Below, one piece after another: positions 1 to 11,271 of a stretch of 64,000 nt of DNA (position 1 is the first letter of the stretch; each line of letters opens with the position of its first letter). A program made the position numbers and the translations under genes. The notes under the pieces are model-generated. The model searched no databases. It was given only the letters and a program-made list of their open reading frames with translations, and was not told the DNA's origin. This DNA is from Phorcus lineatus. Its lineage: Eukaryota; Mollusca; Gastropoda; Trochida; Trochidae. The stretch lies in the NCBI GenBank assembly GCA_921293015.1, contig OV121086.1, positions 31,495,194 to 31,559,193 on the forward strand. Direction: 5' to 3'.

Positions 1-820
1 CCATGTCAGAAAATGCCTACATACATCGTTGAATTAAAGAAACGCAAAGTCGGTAATTTCCCTATTGCAGCAATGGTTAAGACCAAGTAGCAATTTCAAA
101 CGCGCATTAAATAAATTTTCAAAAGTAAATTCCACATAAAAAGCTATGTAGCAGTTAGATAAAGTTGTCAACTAACCTTTTCAATCGTTTTTACGGGCCG
201 GCGGCGCTTTAATCCGCCGAAATCGCCGTTTTCTGGGAGCTAACGCAAAGCGCGTCAGAGCTCTCTTCTGTCTATGACGTTACTATGGCACACGTCTGTT
301 ACGTCACGACTTGACCCTTGAAACAATGAAAGGTCACGGTTCCGACTTTGGTCACCAAAATTTAGCTAGAACGCTAACTAGAGGGGTTAGCGATGTGAAA
401 ATGGTATCAAACGAAAGCTAATTTAACGGCGCATCTTTTCCGATTGCCATGACGGCGGATTTGAGCCGTAGTTTGAACGGGAAGGGACCCCAAAAAGGGT
501 ATAATGTGAACAGATGAGTAAACTCCAGAGTACGTGTACTTGCACTTGGATACAGTGTGTGGCGATCAAATTCGGCCGCCACTACTTTGGATATACATCT
601 ACACACTTTTAGCAAATGTTTAGGCCACAAAATTCCCTAAGAACACCTAAAAGAAGCGACCCTAACTACTCGTAATGTCGTGTACAGCACTGAAGGAACT
701 TATTCAATTTCTTCTGCTCAACGTTTAACACATACCCCACATGGCTACATCCCATTAACATACAATTGCAACGTAGGTTAAACGTCGGACATGTCCGAAA
801 TACGTATTTGAAGACATTAC

Positions 821-1105
821 ATGAAGCAACTAAGAGTCAGTCGGACAGCCGAAACTAACAGTACAGCTATACCCTTCGGCCAAAAAGCACTCAAAAAGTA
901 CTATAACGCACATGGGTTAACTATGCCCCCAAATAGGTATTTAAAGGACGAAAATATACACAAAATGAACAAAAACATAAGGAATACTGTGTTAGAAGAC
1001 TTGCAAAACACATGGCCATGTCAGAAAATGCCTACATACATCGTTGAATTAAAGAAACGCAAAGTCGGTAATTTCCCTATTGCAGCAACGGTTAAGACCA
1101 AGTAG
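821..1105 (+). CDS. 94-codon ORF of the satellite unit (array 1 representative), unknown function, possibly non-coding
   Basis: Every unit has this reading frame at the same place: 1836, 2851, 3866, 6919, 7934, 10987, 15059, 16074, 18108, 19123, 21157 and 22172 are the other intact array-1 copies. The predicted protein is basic (18 Lys/Arg against 6 Asp/Glu), begins MKQLRVSRTAE, ends VGNFPIAATVKTK, and has one Cys, no signal peptide and no membrane segment. I recognise no family. An in-frame TGA lies four codons before the ATG, and the ATG context is poor (T at -3). An AATAAA (1125-1130) follows the stop by 19 bp, which looks like a compact gene. Against coding: nine of the 22 complete units have a +4 frameshift that stops the frame at about codon 30 and leaves only a 60-codon internal ORF, and most substitutions change the protein (V to F in unit 1106-2120, A to T near 18174, N to Y near 22334). 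The gene-like look may be accidental. Confidence 0.25.
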   Translation: MKQLRVSRTAETNSTAIPFGQKALKKYYNAHGLTMPPNRYLKDENIHKMNKNIRNTVLEDLQNTWPCQKMPTYIVELKKRKVGNFPIAATVKTK

Positions 1106-1124
1106 CAATTTCTAACGCTCATTA

Positions 1125-1130
1125 AATAAA
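1125..1130 (+). terminator. AATAAA polyadenylation-like signal of the unit (representative)
   Basis: The sequence ATTAAATAAATTTT lies 15-30 bp after the TAG of the 94-codon ORF in every unit I read. It matches the canonical animal poly(A) signal in the right place, but in AT-rich DNA this hexamer also occurs by chance. Confidence 0.3.
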
Positions 1131-1213
1131 TTTTCAAAAGTAAATTCCACATAAAAAGCTATGTAGCAGTTAGATAAAGTTGTCAACTAACCTTTGCAAT
1201 CGTTTTTACGGGC

Positions 1214-1234
1214 CGGCGGCGCTTTAATCCGCCG
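1214..1234 (+). other. GC-rich hairpin of the unit (representative)
   Basis: CGGCGG (1214-1219) pairs with CCGCCG (1229-1234) across a 9-nt loop. It lies in the most CpG-rich part of the unit, next to the array 2 T/G, A-deletion and T/C marker sites. Confidence 0.45.
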
Positions 1235-1289
1235 AAAACGCCGTTTTCTGGAAGCTAACGCAAAGCGCGTCAGAGCTCTCTTCTGTCTA

Positions 1290-1371
1290 TGACGTTACTA
1301 TGGCACACGTCTGTTACGTCACGACTTGACCCTTGAAACAATGAAAGGTCACGGTTCCGACTTTGGTCACC
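1290..1371 (+). promoter_or_regulatory. CRE-like and GGTCA-like motif cluster of the unit (representative)
   Basis: TGACGT (1290-1295) and ACGTCA (1316-1321) form a 6-bp inverted repeat; both are halves of the CREB/ATF element TGACGTCA. Next come TGACC (1327-1331), AAAGGTCAC (1344-1352) and TTGGTCACC (1363-1371), which resemble nuclear-receptor half sites. The cluster is present in every unit. Binding by these factor families is an inference from motif likeness only. Confidence 0.25.
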
Positions 1372-1386
1372 AAAATTTAGCTAGAA

Positions 1387-1407
1387 CGCTAACTAGAGGG
1401 GTTAGCG
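1387..1407 (+). other. 7-bp perfect hairpin of the unit (representative)
   Basis: CGCTAAC (1387-1393), a 7-nt spacer TAGAGGG, then GTTAGCG (1401-1407) form a perfect inverted repeat. It is intact in array 1. In array 2 it is interrupted by a C-to-T change (GTTAGTG) only in the units that also carry GACCAATG. Confidence 0.5.
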
Positions 1408-1513
1408 ATGTGAAAATGGTATCAAACGAAAGCTAATTTAACGGCGCATCTTTTCCGATTGCCATGACGGCGGATTTGAGCCGTAGTTTGAACGGGAAGG
1501 GGCCCCAAAAAGG

Positions 1514-1520
1514 GTATAAT
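1514..1520 (+). promoter_or_regulatory. TATA-like motif of the unit (representative)
   Basis: GGGTATAATG sits about 320 bp upstream of the next 94-codon ORF (ATG at 1836) and is unchanged in all units read. A start site about 30 bp downstream would give a leader near 290 nt containing several upstream ATGs, so a promoter role is weakly supported. Confidence 0.2.
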
Positions 1521-1799
1521 GTGAACAGATGAGTAAACTCCAGAGTACGTGTACTTGCACTTGGATACAGTGTGTGGCGATCAAATTCGGCCGCCACTAC
1601 TTTGGATATACATCTACACACTTTTAGCAAATGTTTAGGCCACAAAATTCCCTAAGAACACCTAAAAGAAGCGACCCTAACTACTCGTAATGTCGTGTAC
1701 AGCACTGAAGGAACTTATTCAATTTCTTCTGCTCAACGTTTAACACATACCCCACATGGCTACATCCCATTAACATACAATTGCAACGTAGGTTAAACG

Positions 1800-1813
1800 T
1801 CGGACATGTCCGA
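1800..1813 (+). other. 14-bp perfect palindrome of the unit, p53-half-site-like (representative)
   Basis: TCGGACATGTCCGA is fully self-complementary and lies 23 bp before the ATG of the 94-codon ORF. Its core GGACATGTCC fits the p53-family half-site pattern RRRCWWGYYY. It is unchanged in every unit read. A single half site is weak evidence of p53-family binding; it could also be a dimer operator or a structural element of the satellite. Confidence 0.5.
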
Positions 1814-3135
1814 AATACGTATTTGAAGACATTACATGAAGCAACTAAGAGTCAGTCGGACAGCCGAAACTAACAGTACAGCTATACCCTTCGGCCAAAA
1901 AGCACTCAAAAAGTACTATAACGCACATGGGTTAACTATGCCCCCAAATAGGTATTTAAAGGACGAAAATATACACAAAATGAACAAAAACATAAGGAAT
2001 ACTGTGTTAGAAGACTTGCAAAACACATGGCCATGTCAGAAAATGCCTACATACATCGTTGAATTAAAGAAACGCAAAGTCGGTAATTTCCCTATTGCAG
2101 CAACGTTTAAGACCAAGTAGCAATTTCAAACGCTCATTAAATAAATTTTCAAAAGTAAATTCCACATTAAAAGCTATGTAGCAGTTAGATAAAGTTGTCA
2201 ACTAACCTTTTCAATCGTTTTTACGGGCCGGCGGCGCTTTAATCCGCCGAAATCGCCGTTTTCTGGGAGCTAACGCAAAGCGCGTCAGAGCTCTCTTCTG
2301 TCTATGACGTTACTATGGCACACGTCTGTTACGTCACGACTTGACCCTTGAAACAATGAAAGGTCACGGTTCCGACTTTGGTCACCAAAATTTAGCTAGA
2401 ACGCTAACTAGAGGGGTTAGCGATGTGAAAATGGTATCAAACGAAAGCTAATTTAACGGCGCATCTTTTCCGATTGCCATGACGGCGGATTTGAGCCGTA
2501 GTTTGAACGGGAAGGGGCCCCAAAAAGGGTATAATGTGAACAGATGAGTAAACTCCAGAGTACGTGTACTTGCACTTGGATACAGTGTGTGGCGTTCAAA
2601 TTCGGCCGCCACTACTTTGGATATACATCTACACACTTTTAGCAAATGTTTAGGCCACAAAATTCCCTAAGAACACCTAAAAGAAGCGACCCTAACTACT
2701 CGTAATGTCGTGTACAGCACTGAAGGAACTTATTCAATTTCTTCTGCTCAACGTTTAACACATACCCCACATGGCTACATCCCATTAACATACAATTGCA
2801 ACGTAGGTTAAACGTCGGACATGTCCGAAATACGTATTTGAAGACATTACATGAAGCAACTAAGAGTCAGTCGGACAGCCGAAACTAACAGTACAGCTAT
2901 ACCCTTCGGCCAAAAAGCACTCAAAAAGTACTATAACGCACATGGGTTAACTATGCCCCCAAATAGGTATTTAAAGGACGAAAATATACACAAAATGAAC
3001 AAAAACATAAGGAATACTGTGTTAGAAGACTTGCAAAACACATGGCCATGTCAGAAAATGCCTACATACATCGTTGAATTAAAGAAGCGCAAAGTCGGTA
3101 ATTTCCCTATTGCAGCAACGGTTAAGACCAAGTAG

Positions 3136-6100
3136 CAATTTCAAACGCTCATTAAATAAATTTTCAAAAGTAAATTCCACATAAAAAGCTATGTAGCAGT
3201 TAGATAAAGTTGTCAACTAACCTTTTCAATCGTTTTTACGGGCCGGCGGCGCTTTAATCCGCCGAAATCGCCGTTTTCTGGGAGCTAACGCAAAGCGCGT
3301 CAGAGCTCTCTTCTGTCTATGACGTTACTATGGCACACGTCTGTTACGTCACGACTTGACCCTTGAAACAATGAAAGGTCACGGTTCCGACTTTGGTCAC
3401 CAAAATTTAGCTAGAACGCTAACTAGAGGGGTTAGCGATGTGAAAATGGTATCAAACGAAAGCTAATTTAACGGCGCATCTTTTCCGATTGCCATGACGG
3501 CGGATTTGAGCCGTAGTTTGAACGGGAAGGGGCCCCAAAAAGGGTATAATGTGAACAGATGAGTAAACTCCAGAGTACGTGTACTTGCACTTGTATACAG
3601 TGTGTGGCGTTCAAATTCGGCCGCCACTACTTTGGATATACATCTACACACTTTTAGCAAATGTTTAGGCCACAAAATTCCCTAAGAACACCTAAAAGAA
3701 GCGACCCTAACTACTCGTAATGTCGTGTACAGCACTGAAGGAACTTATTCAATTTCTTCTGCTCAACGTTTAACACATACCCCACATGGCTACATCCCAT
3801 TAACATACAATTGCAACGTAGGTTAAACGTCGGACATGTCCGAAATACGTATTTGAAGACATTACATGAAGCAACTAAGAGTCAGTCGGACAGCCGAAAC
3901 TAACAGTACAGCTATACCCTTCGGCCAAAAAGCACTCAAAAAGTACTATAACGCACATGGGTTAACTATGCCCCCAAATAGGTATTTAAAGGACGAAAAT
4001 ATACACAAAATGAACAAAAACATAAGGAATACTGTGTTAGAAGACTTGCAAAACACATGGCCATGTCAGAAAATGCCTACATACATCGTTGAATTAAAGA
4101 AGCGCAAAGTCGGTAATTTCCCTATTGCAGCAACGGTTAAGACCAAGTAGCAATTTCAAACGCTCATTAAATAAATTTTCAAAAGTAAATTCCACATAAA
4201 AAGCTATGTAGCAGTTAGATAAAGTTGTCAACTAACCTTTTCAATCGTTTTTACGGGCCGGCGGCGCTTTAATCCGCCGAAATCGCCGTTTTCTGGGAGC
4301 TAACGCAAAGCGCGTCAGAGCTCTCTTCTGTCTATGACGTTACTATGGCACACGTCTGTTACGTCACGACTTGACCCTTGAAACAATGAAAGGTCACGGT
4401 TCCGACTTTGGTCACCAAAATTTAGCTAGAACGCTAACTAGAGGGGTTAGCGATGTGAAAATGGTATCAAACGAAAGCTAATTTAACGGCGCATCTTTTC
4501 CGATTGCCATGACGGCGGATTTGAGCCGTAGTTTGAACGGGAAGGGGCCCCAAAAAGGGTATAATGTGAACAGATGAGTAAACTCCAGAGTACGTGTACT
4601 TGCACTTGTATACAGTGTGTGGCGTTCAAATTCGGCCGCCACTACTTTGGATATACATCTACACACTTTTAGCAAATGTTTAGGCCACAAAATTCCCTAA
4701 GAACACCTAAAAGAAGCGACCCTAACTACTCGTAATGTCGTGTACAGCACTGAAGGAACTTATTCAATTTCTTCTGCTCAACGTTTAACACATACCCCAC
4801 ATGGCTACATCCCATTAACATACAATTGCAACGTAGGTTAAACGTCGGACATGTCCGAAATACGTATTTGAAGACATTACATGAAGCAACTAAGAGTCAG
4901 TCGGACAGCCGAAACTAACAGTACAGCTATACCCTTAATTCGGCCAAAAAGCACTCAAAAAGTACTATAACGCACATGGGTTAACTATGCCCCCAAATAG
5001 GTATTTAAAGGACGAAAATATACACAAAATGAACAAAAACATAAGGAATACTGTGTTAGAAGACTTGCAAAACACATGGCCATGTCAGAAAATGCCTACA
5101 TACATCGTTGAATTAAAGAAACGCAAAGTCGGTAATTTCCCTATTGCAGCAACGGTTAAGACCAAGTAGCAATTTCAAACGCTCATTAAATAAATTTTCA
5201 AAAGTAAATTCCACATAAAAAGCTATGTAGCAGTTAGATAAAGTTGTCAACTAACCTTTTCAATCGTTTTTACGGGCCGGCGGCGCTTTAATCCGCCGAA
5301 ATCGCCGTTTTCTGGGAGCTAACGCAAAGCGCGTCAGAGCTCTCTTCTGTCTATGACGTTACTATGGCACACGTCTGTTACGTCACGACTTGACCCTTGA
5401 AACAATGAAAGGTCACGGTTCCGACTTTGGTCACCAAAATTTAGCTAGAACGCTAACTAGAGGGGTTAGCGATGTGAAAATGGTATCAAACGAAAGCTAA
5501 TTTAACGGCGCATCTTTTCCGATTGCCATGACGGCGGATTTGAGCCGTAGTTTGAACGGGAAGGGGCCCCAAAAAGGGTATAATGTGAACAGATGAGTAA
5601 ACTCCAGAGTACGTGTACTTGCACTTGGATACAGTGTGTGGCGTTCAAATTCGGCCGCCACTACTTTGGATATACATCTACACACTTTTAGCAAATGTTT
5701 AGGCCACAAAATTCCCTAAGAACACCTAAAAGAAGCGACCCTAACTACTCGTAATGTCGTGTACAGCACTGAAGGAACTTATTCAATTTCTTCTGCTCAA
5801 CGTTTAACACATACCCCACATGGCTACATCCCATTAACATACAATTGCAACGTAGGTTAAACGTCGGACATGTCCGAAATACGTATTTGAAGACATTACA
5901 TGAAGCAACTAAGAGTCAGTCGGACAGCCGAAACTAACAGTACAGCTATACCCTTAATTCGGCCAAAAAGCACTCAAAAAGTACTATAACGCACATGGGT
6001 TAACTATGCCCCCAAATAGGTATTTAAAGGACGAAAATATACACAAAATGAACAAAAACATAAGGAATACTGTGTTAGAAGACTTGCAAAACACATGGCC

Positions 6101-7203
6101 ATGTCAGAAAATGCCTACATACATCGTTGAATTAAAGAAACGCAAAGTCGGTAATTTCCCTATTGCAGCAACGGTTAAGACCAAGTAGCAATTTCAAACG
6201 CTCATTAAATAAATTTTCAAAAGTAAATTCCACATAAAAAGCTATGTAGCAGTTAGATAAAGTTGTCAACTAACCTTTTCAATCGTTTTTACGGGCCGGC
6301 GGCGCTTTAATCCGCCGAAATCGCCGTTTTCTGGGAGCTAACGCAAAGCGCGTCAGAGCTCTCTTCTGTCTATGACGTTACTATGGCACACGTCTGTTAC
6401 GTCACGACTTGACCCTTGAAACAATGAAAGGTCACGGTTCCGACTTTGGTCACCAAAATTTAGCTAGAACGCTAACTAGAGGGGTTAGCGATGTGAAAAT
6501 GGTATCAAACGAAAGCTAATTTAACGGCGCATCTTTTCCGATTGCCATGACGGCGGATTTGAGCCGTAGTTTGAACGGGAAGGGGCCCCAAAAAGGGTAT
6601 AATGTGAACAGATGAGTAAACTCCAGAGTACGTGTACTTGCACTTGGATACAGTGTGTGGCGTTCAAATTCGGCCGCCACTACTTTGGATATACATCTAC
6701 ACACTTTTAGCAAATGTTTAGGCCACAAAATTCCCTAAGAACACCTAAAAGAAGCGACCCTAACTACTCGTAATGTCGTGTACAGCACTGAAGGAACTTA
6801 TTCAATTTCTTCTGCTCAACGTTTAACACATACCCCACATGGCTACATCCCATTAACATACAATTGCAACGTAGGTTAAACGTCGGACATGTCCGAAATA
6901 CGTATTTGAAGACATTACATGAAGCAACTAAGAGTCAGTCGGACAGCCGAAACTAACAGTACAGCTATACCCTTCGGCCAAAAAGCACTCAAAAAGTACT
7001 ATAACGCACATGGGTTAACTATGCCCCCAAATAGGTATTTAAAGGACGAAAATATACACAAAATGAACAAAAACATAAGGAATACTGTGTTAGAAGACTT
7101 GCAAAACACATGGCCATGTCAGAAAATGCCTACATACATCGTTGAATTAAAGAAGCGCAAAGTCGGTAATTTCCCTATTGCAGCAACGGTTAAGACCAAG
7201 TAG
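3136..7203 (+). repeat. Higher-order block, array 1, copy 1 (4 units, 4068 bp)
   Basis: Four consecutive units (starts 3136, 4151, 5170, 6189) carry the variant order: GTATAC without AATT, GTATAC with AATT, GGATAC with AATT, GGATAC without AATT. All four have the GGCGTTC variant. The same order and the same lengths (1015, 1019, 1019, 1015) recur in the next 4068 bp. Confidence 0.85.
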
Positions 7204-10200
7204 CAATTTCAAACGCTCATTAAATAAATTTTCAAAAGTAAATTCCACATAAAAAGCTATGTAGCAGTTAGATAAAGTTGTCAACTAACCTTTTCAATCG
7301 TTTTTACGGGCCGGCGGCGCTTTAATCCGCCGAAATCGCCGTTTTCTGGGAGCTAACGCAAAGCGCGTCAGAGCTCTCTTCTGTCTATGACGTTACTATG
7401 GCACACGTCTGTTACGTCACGACTTGACCCTTGAAACAATGAAAGGTCACGGTTCCGACTTTGGTCACCAAAATTTAGCTAGAACGCTAACTAGAGGGGT
7501 TAGCGATGTGAAAATGGTATCAAACGAAAGCTAATTTAACGGCGCATCTTTTCCGATTGCCATGACGGCGGATTTGAGCCGTAGTTTGAACGGGAAGGGG
7601 CCCCAAAAAGGGTATAATGTGAACAGATGAGTAAACTCCAGAGTACGTGTACTTGCACTTGTATACAGTGTGTGGCGTTCAAATTCGGCCGCCACTACTT
7701 TGGATATACATCTACACACTTTTAGCAAATGTTTAGGCCACAAAATTCCCTAAGAACACCTAAAAGAAGCGACCCTAACTACTCGTAATGTCGTGTACAG
7801 CACTGAAGGAACTTATTCAATTTCTTCTGCTCAACGTTTAACACATACCCCACATGGCTACATCCCATTAACATACAATTGCAACGTAGGTTAAACGTCG
7901 GACATGTCCGAAATACGTATTTGAAGACATTACATGAAGCAACTAAGAGTCAGTCGGACAGCCGAAACTAACAGTACAGCTATACCCTTCGGCCAAAAAG
8001 CACTCAAAAAGTACTATAACGCACATGGGTTAACTATGCCCCCAAATAGGTATTTAAAGGACGAAAATATACACAAAATGAACAAAAACATAAGGAATAC
8101 TGTGTTAGAAGACTTGCAAAACACATGGCCATGTCAGAAAATGCCTACATACATCGTTGAATTAAAGAAGCGCAAAGTCGGTAATTTCCCTATTGCAGCA
8201 ACGGTTAAGACCAAGTAGCAATTTCAAACGCTCATTAAATAAATTTTCAAAAGTAAATTCCACATAAAAAGCTATGTAGCAGTTAGATAAAGTTGTCAAC
8301 TAACCTTTTCAATCGTTTTTACGTGCCGGCGGCGCTTTAATCCGCCGAAATCGCCGTTTTCTGGGAGCTAACGCAAAGCGCGTCAGAGCTCTCTTCTGTC
8401 TATGACGTTACTATGGCACACGTCTGTTACGTCACGACTTGACCCTTGAAACAATGAAAGGTCACGGTTCCGACTTTGGTCACCAAAATTTAGCTAGAAC
8501 GCTAACTAGAGGGGTTAGCGATGTGAAAATGGTATCAAACGAAAGCTAATTTAACGGCGCATCTTTTCCGATTGCCATGACGGCGGATTTGAGCCGTAGT
8601 TTGAACGGGAAGGGGCCCCAAAAAGGGTATAATGTGAACAGATGAGTAAACTCCAGAGTACGTGTACTTGCACTTGTATACAGTGTGTGGCGTTCAAATT
8701 CGGCCGCCACTACTTTGGATATACATCTACACACTTTTAGCAAATGTTTAGGCCACAAAATTCCCTAAGAACACCTAAAAGAAGCGACCCTAACTACTCG
8801 TAATGTCGTGTACAGCACTGAAGGAACTTATTCAATTTCTTCTTCTCAACGTTTAACACATACCCCACATGGCTACATCCCATTAACATACAATTGCAAC
8901 GTAGGTTAAACGTCGGACATGTCCGAAATACGTATTTGAAGACATTACATGAAGCAACTAAGAGTCAGTCGGACAGCCGAAACTAACAGTACAGCTATAC
9001 CCTTAATTCGGCCAAAAAGCACTCAAAAAGTACTATAACGCACATGGGTTAACTATGCCCCCAAATAGGTATTTAAAGGACGAAAATATACACAAAATGA
9101 ACAAAAACATAAGGAATACTGTGTTAGAAGACTTGCAAAACACATGGCCATGTCAGAAAATGCCTACATACATCGTTGAATTAAAGAAACGCAAAGTCGG
9201 TAATTTCCCTATTGCAGCAACGGTTAAGACCAAGTAGCAATTTCAAACGCTCATTAAATAAATTTTCAAAAGTAAATTCCACATAAAAAGCTATGTAGCA
9301 GTTAGATAAAGTTGTCAACTAACCTTTTCAATCGTTTTTACGGGCCGGCGGCGCTTTAATCCGCCGAAATCGCCGTTTTCTGGGAGCTAACGCAAAGCGC
9401 GTCAGAGCTCTCTTCTGTCTATGACGTTACTATGGCACACGTCTGTTACGTCACGACTTGACCCTTGAAACAATGAAAGGTCACGGTTCCGACTTTGGTC
9501 ACCAAAATTTAGCTAGAACGCTAACTAGAGGGGTTAGCGATGTGAAAATGGTATCAAACGAAAGCTAATTTAACGGCGCATCTTTTCCGATTGCCATGAC
9601 GGCGGATTTGAGCCGTAGTTTGAACGGGAAGGGGCCCCAAAAAGGGTATAATGTGAACAGATGAGTAAACTCCAGAGTACGTGTACTTGCACTTGGATAC
9701 AGTGTGTGGCGTTCAAATTCGGCCGCCACTACTTTGGATATACATCTACACACTTTTAGCAAATGTTTAGGCCACAAAATTCCCTAAGAACACCTAAAAG
9801 AAGCGACCCTAACTACTCGTAATGTCGTGTACAGCACTGAAGGAACTTATTCAATTTCTTCTGCTCAACGTTTAACACATACCCCACATGGCTACATCCC
9901 ATTAACATACAATTGCAACGTAGGTTAAACGTCGGACATGTCCGAAATACGTATTTGAAGACATTACATGAAGCAACTAAGAGTCAGTCGGACAGCCGAA
10001 ACTAACAGTACAGCTATACCCTTAATTCGGCCAAAAAGCACTCAAAAAGTACTATAACGCACATGGGTTAACTATGCCCCCAAATAGGTATTTAAAGGAC
10101 GAAAATATACACAAAATGAACAAAAACATAAGGAATACTGTGTTAGAAGACTTGCAAAACACATGGCCATGTCAGAAAATGCCTACATACATCGTTGAAT

Positions 10201-11271
10201 TAAAGAAACGCAAAGTCGGTAATTTCCCTATTGCAGCAACGGTTAAGACCAAGTAGCAATTTCAAACGCTCATTAAATAAATTTTCAAAAGTAAATTCCA
10301 CATAAAAAGCTATGTAGCAGTTAGATAAAGTTGTCAACTAACCTTTTCAATCGTTTTTACGGGCCGGCGGCGCTTTAATCCGCCGAAATCGCCGTTTTCT
10401 GGGAGCTAACGCAAAGCGCGTCAGAGCTCTCTTCTGTCTATGACGTTACTATGGCACACGTCTGTTACGTCACGACTTGACCCTTGAAACAATGAAAGGT
10501 CACGGTTCCGACTTTGGTCACCAAAATTTAGCTAGAACGCTAACTAGAGGGGTTAGCGATGTGAAAATGGTATCAAACGAAAGCTAATTTAACGGCGCAT
10601 CTTTTCCGATTGCCATGACGGCGGATTTGAGCCGTAGTTTGAACGGGAAGGGGCCCCAAAAAGGGTATAATGTGAACAGATGAGTAAACTCCAGAGTACG
10701 TGTACTTGCACTTGGATACAGTGTGTGGCGTTCAAATTCGGCCGCCACTACTTTGGATATACATCTACACACTTTTAGCAAATGTTTAGGCCACAAAATT
10801 CCCTAAGAACACCTAAAAGAAGCGACCCTAACTACTCGTAATGTCGTGTACAGCACTGAAGGAACTTATTCAATTTCTTCTGCTCAACGTTTAACACATA
10901 CCCCACATGGCTACATCCCATTAACATACAATTGCAACGTAGGTTAAACGTCGGACATGTCCGAAATACGTATTTGAAGACATTACATGAAGCAACTAAG
11001 AGTCAGTCGGACAGCCGAAACTAACAGTACAGCTATACCCTTCGGCCAAAAAGCACTCAAAAAGTACTATAACGCACATGGGTTAACTATGCCCCCAAAT
11101 AGGTATTTAAAGGACGAAAATATACACAAAATGAACAAAAACATAAGGAATACTGTGTTAGAAGACTTGCAAAACACATGGCCATGTCAGAAAATGCCTA
11201 CATACATCGTTGAATTAAAGAAACGCAAAGTCGGTAATTTCCCTATTGCAGCAACGGTTAAGACCAAGTAG
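7204..11271 (+). repeat. Higher-order block, array 1, copy 2 (4 units, 4068 bp)
   Basis: This block repeats the four-unit order of 3136-7203 (unit starts 7204, 8219, 9238, 10257). It carries private changes, including ACGTGCCGG for ACGGGCCGG near 8323, TCTTCTTCTC for TCTTCTGCTC near 8843, and AGAAACGC rather than AGAAGCGC in its last unit. It is therefore a diverged second copy rather than an identical duplicate. Confidence 0.85.

Noticed and set aside
1480-1500. CENP-B box in the unit (TTTGAACGGGA resembles its 3' half)
   Set aside because: The TTCG part and the central A of the core pattern NTTCGNNNNANNCGGGN do not match.
1433-1645. 70-codon minus-strand ORF present in every satellite unit (MWPKHLLKVCRC...)
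   Set aside because: It is open in all complete units, but array 1 variants are mostly amino-acid changing (D/E, P/T, V/L, D/H), there is no recognisable domain, and no promoter or poly(A) signal can be assigned. It is best treated as a by-product of unit conservation; noted in the variation finding.
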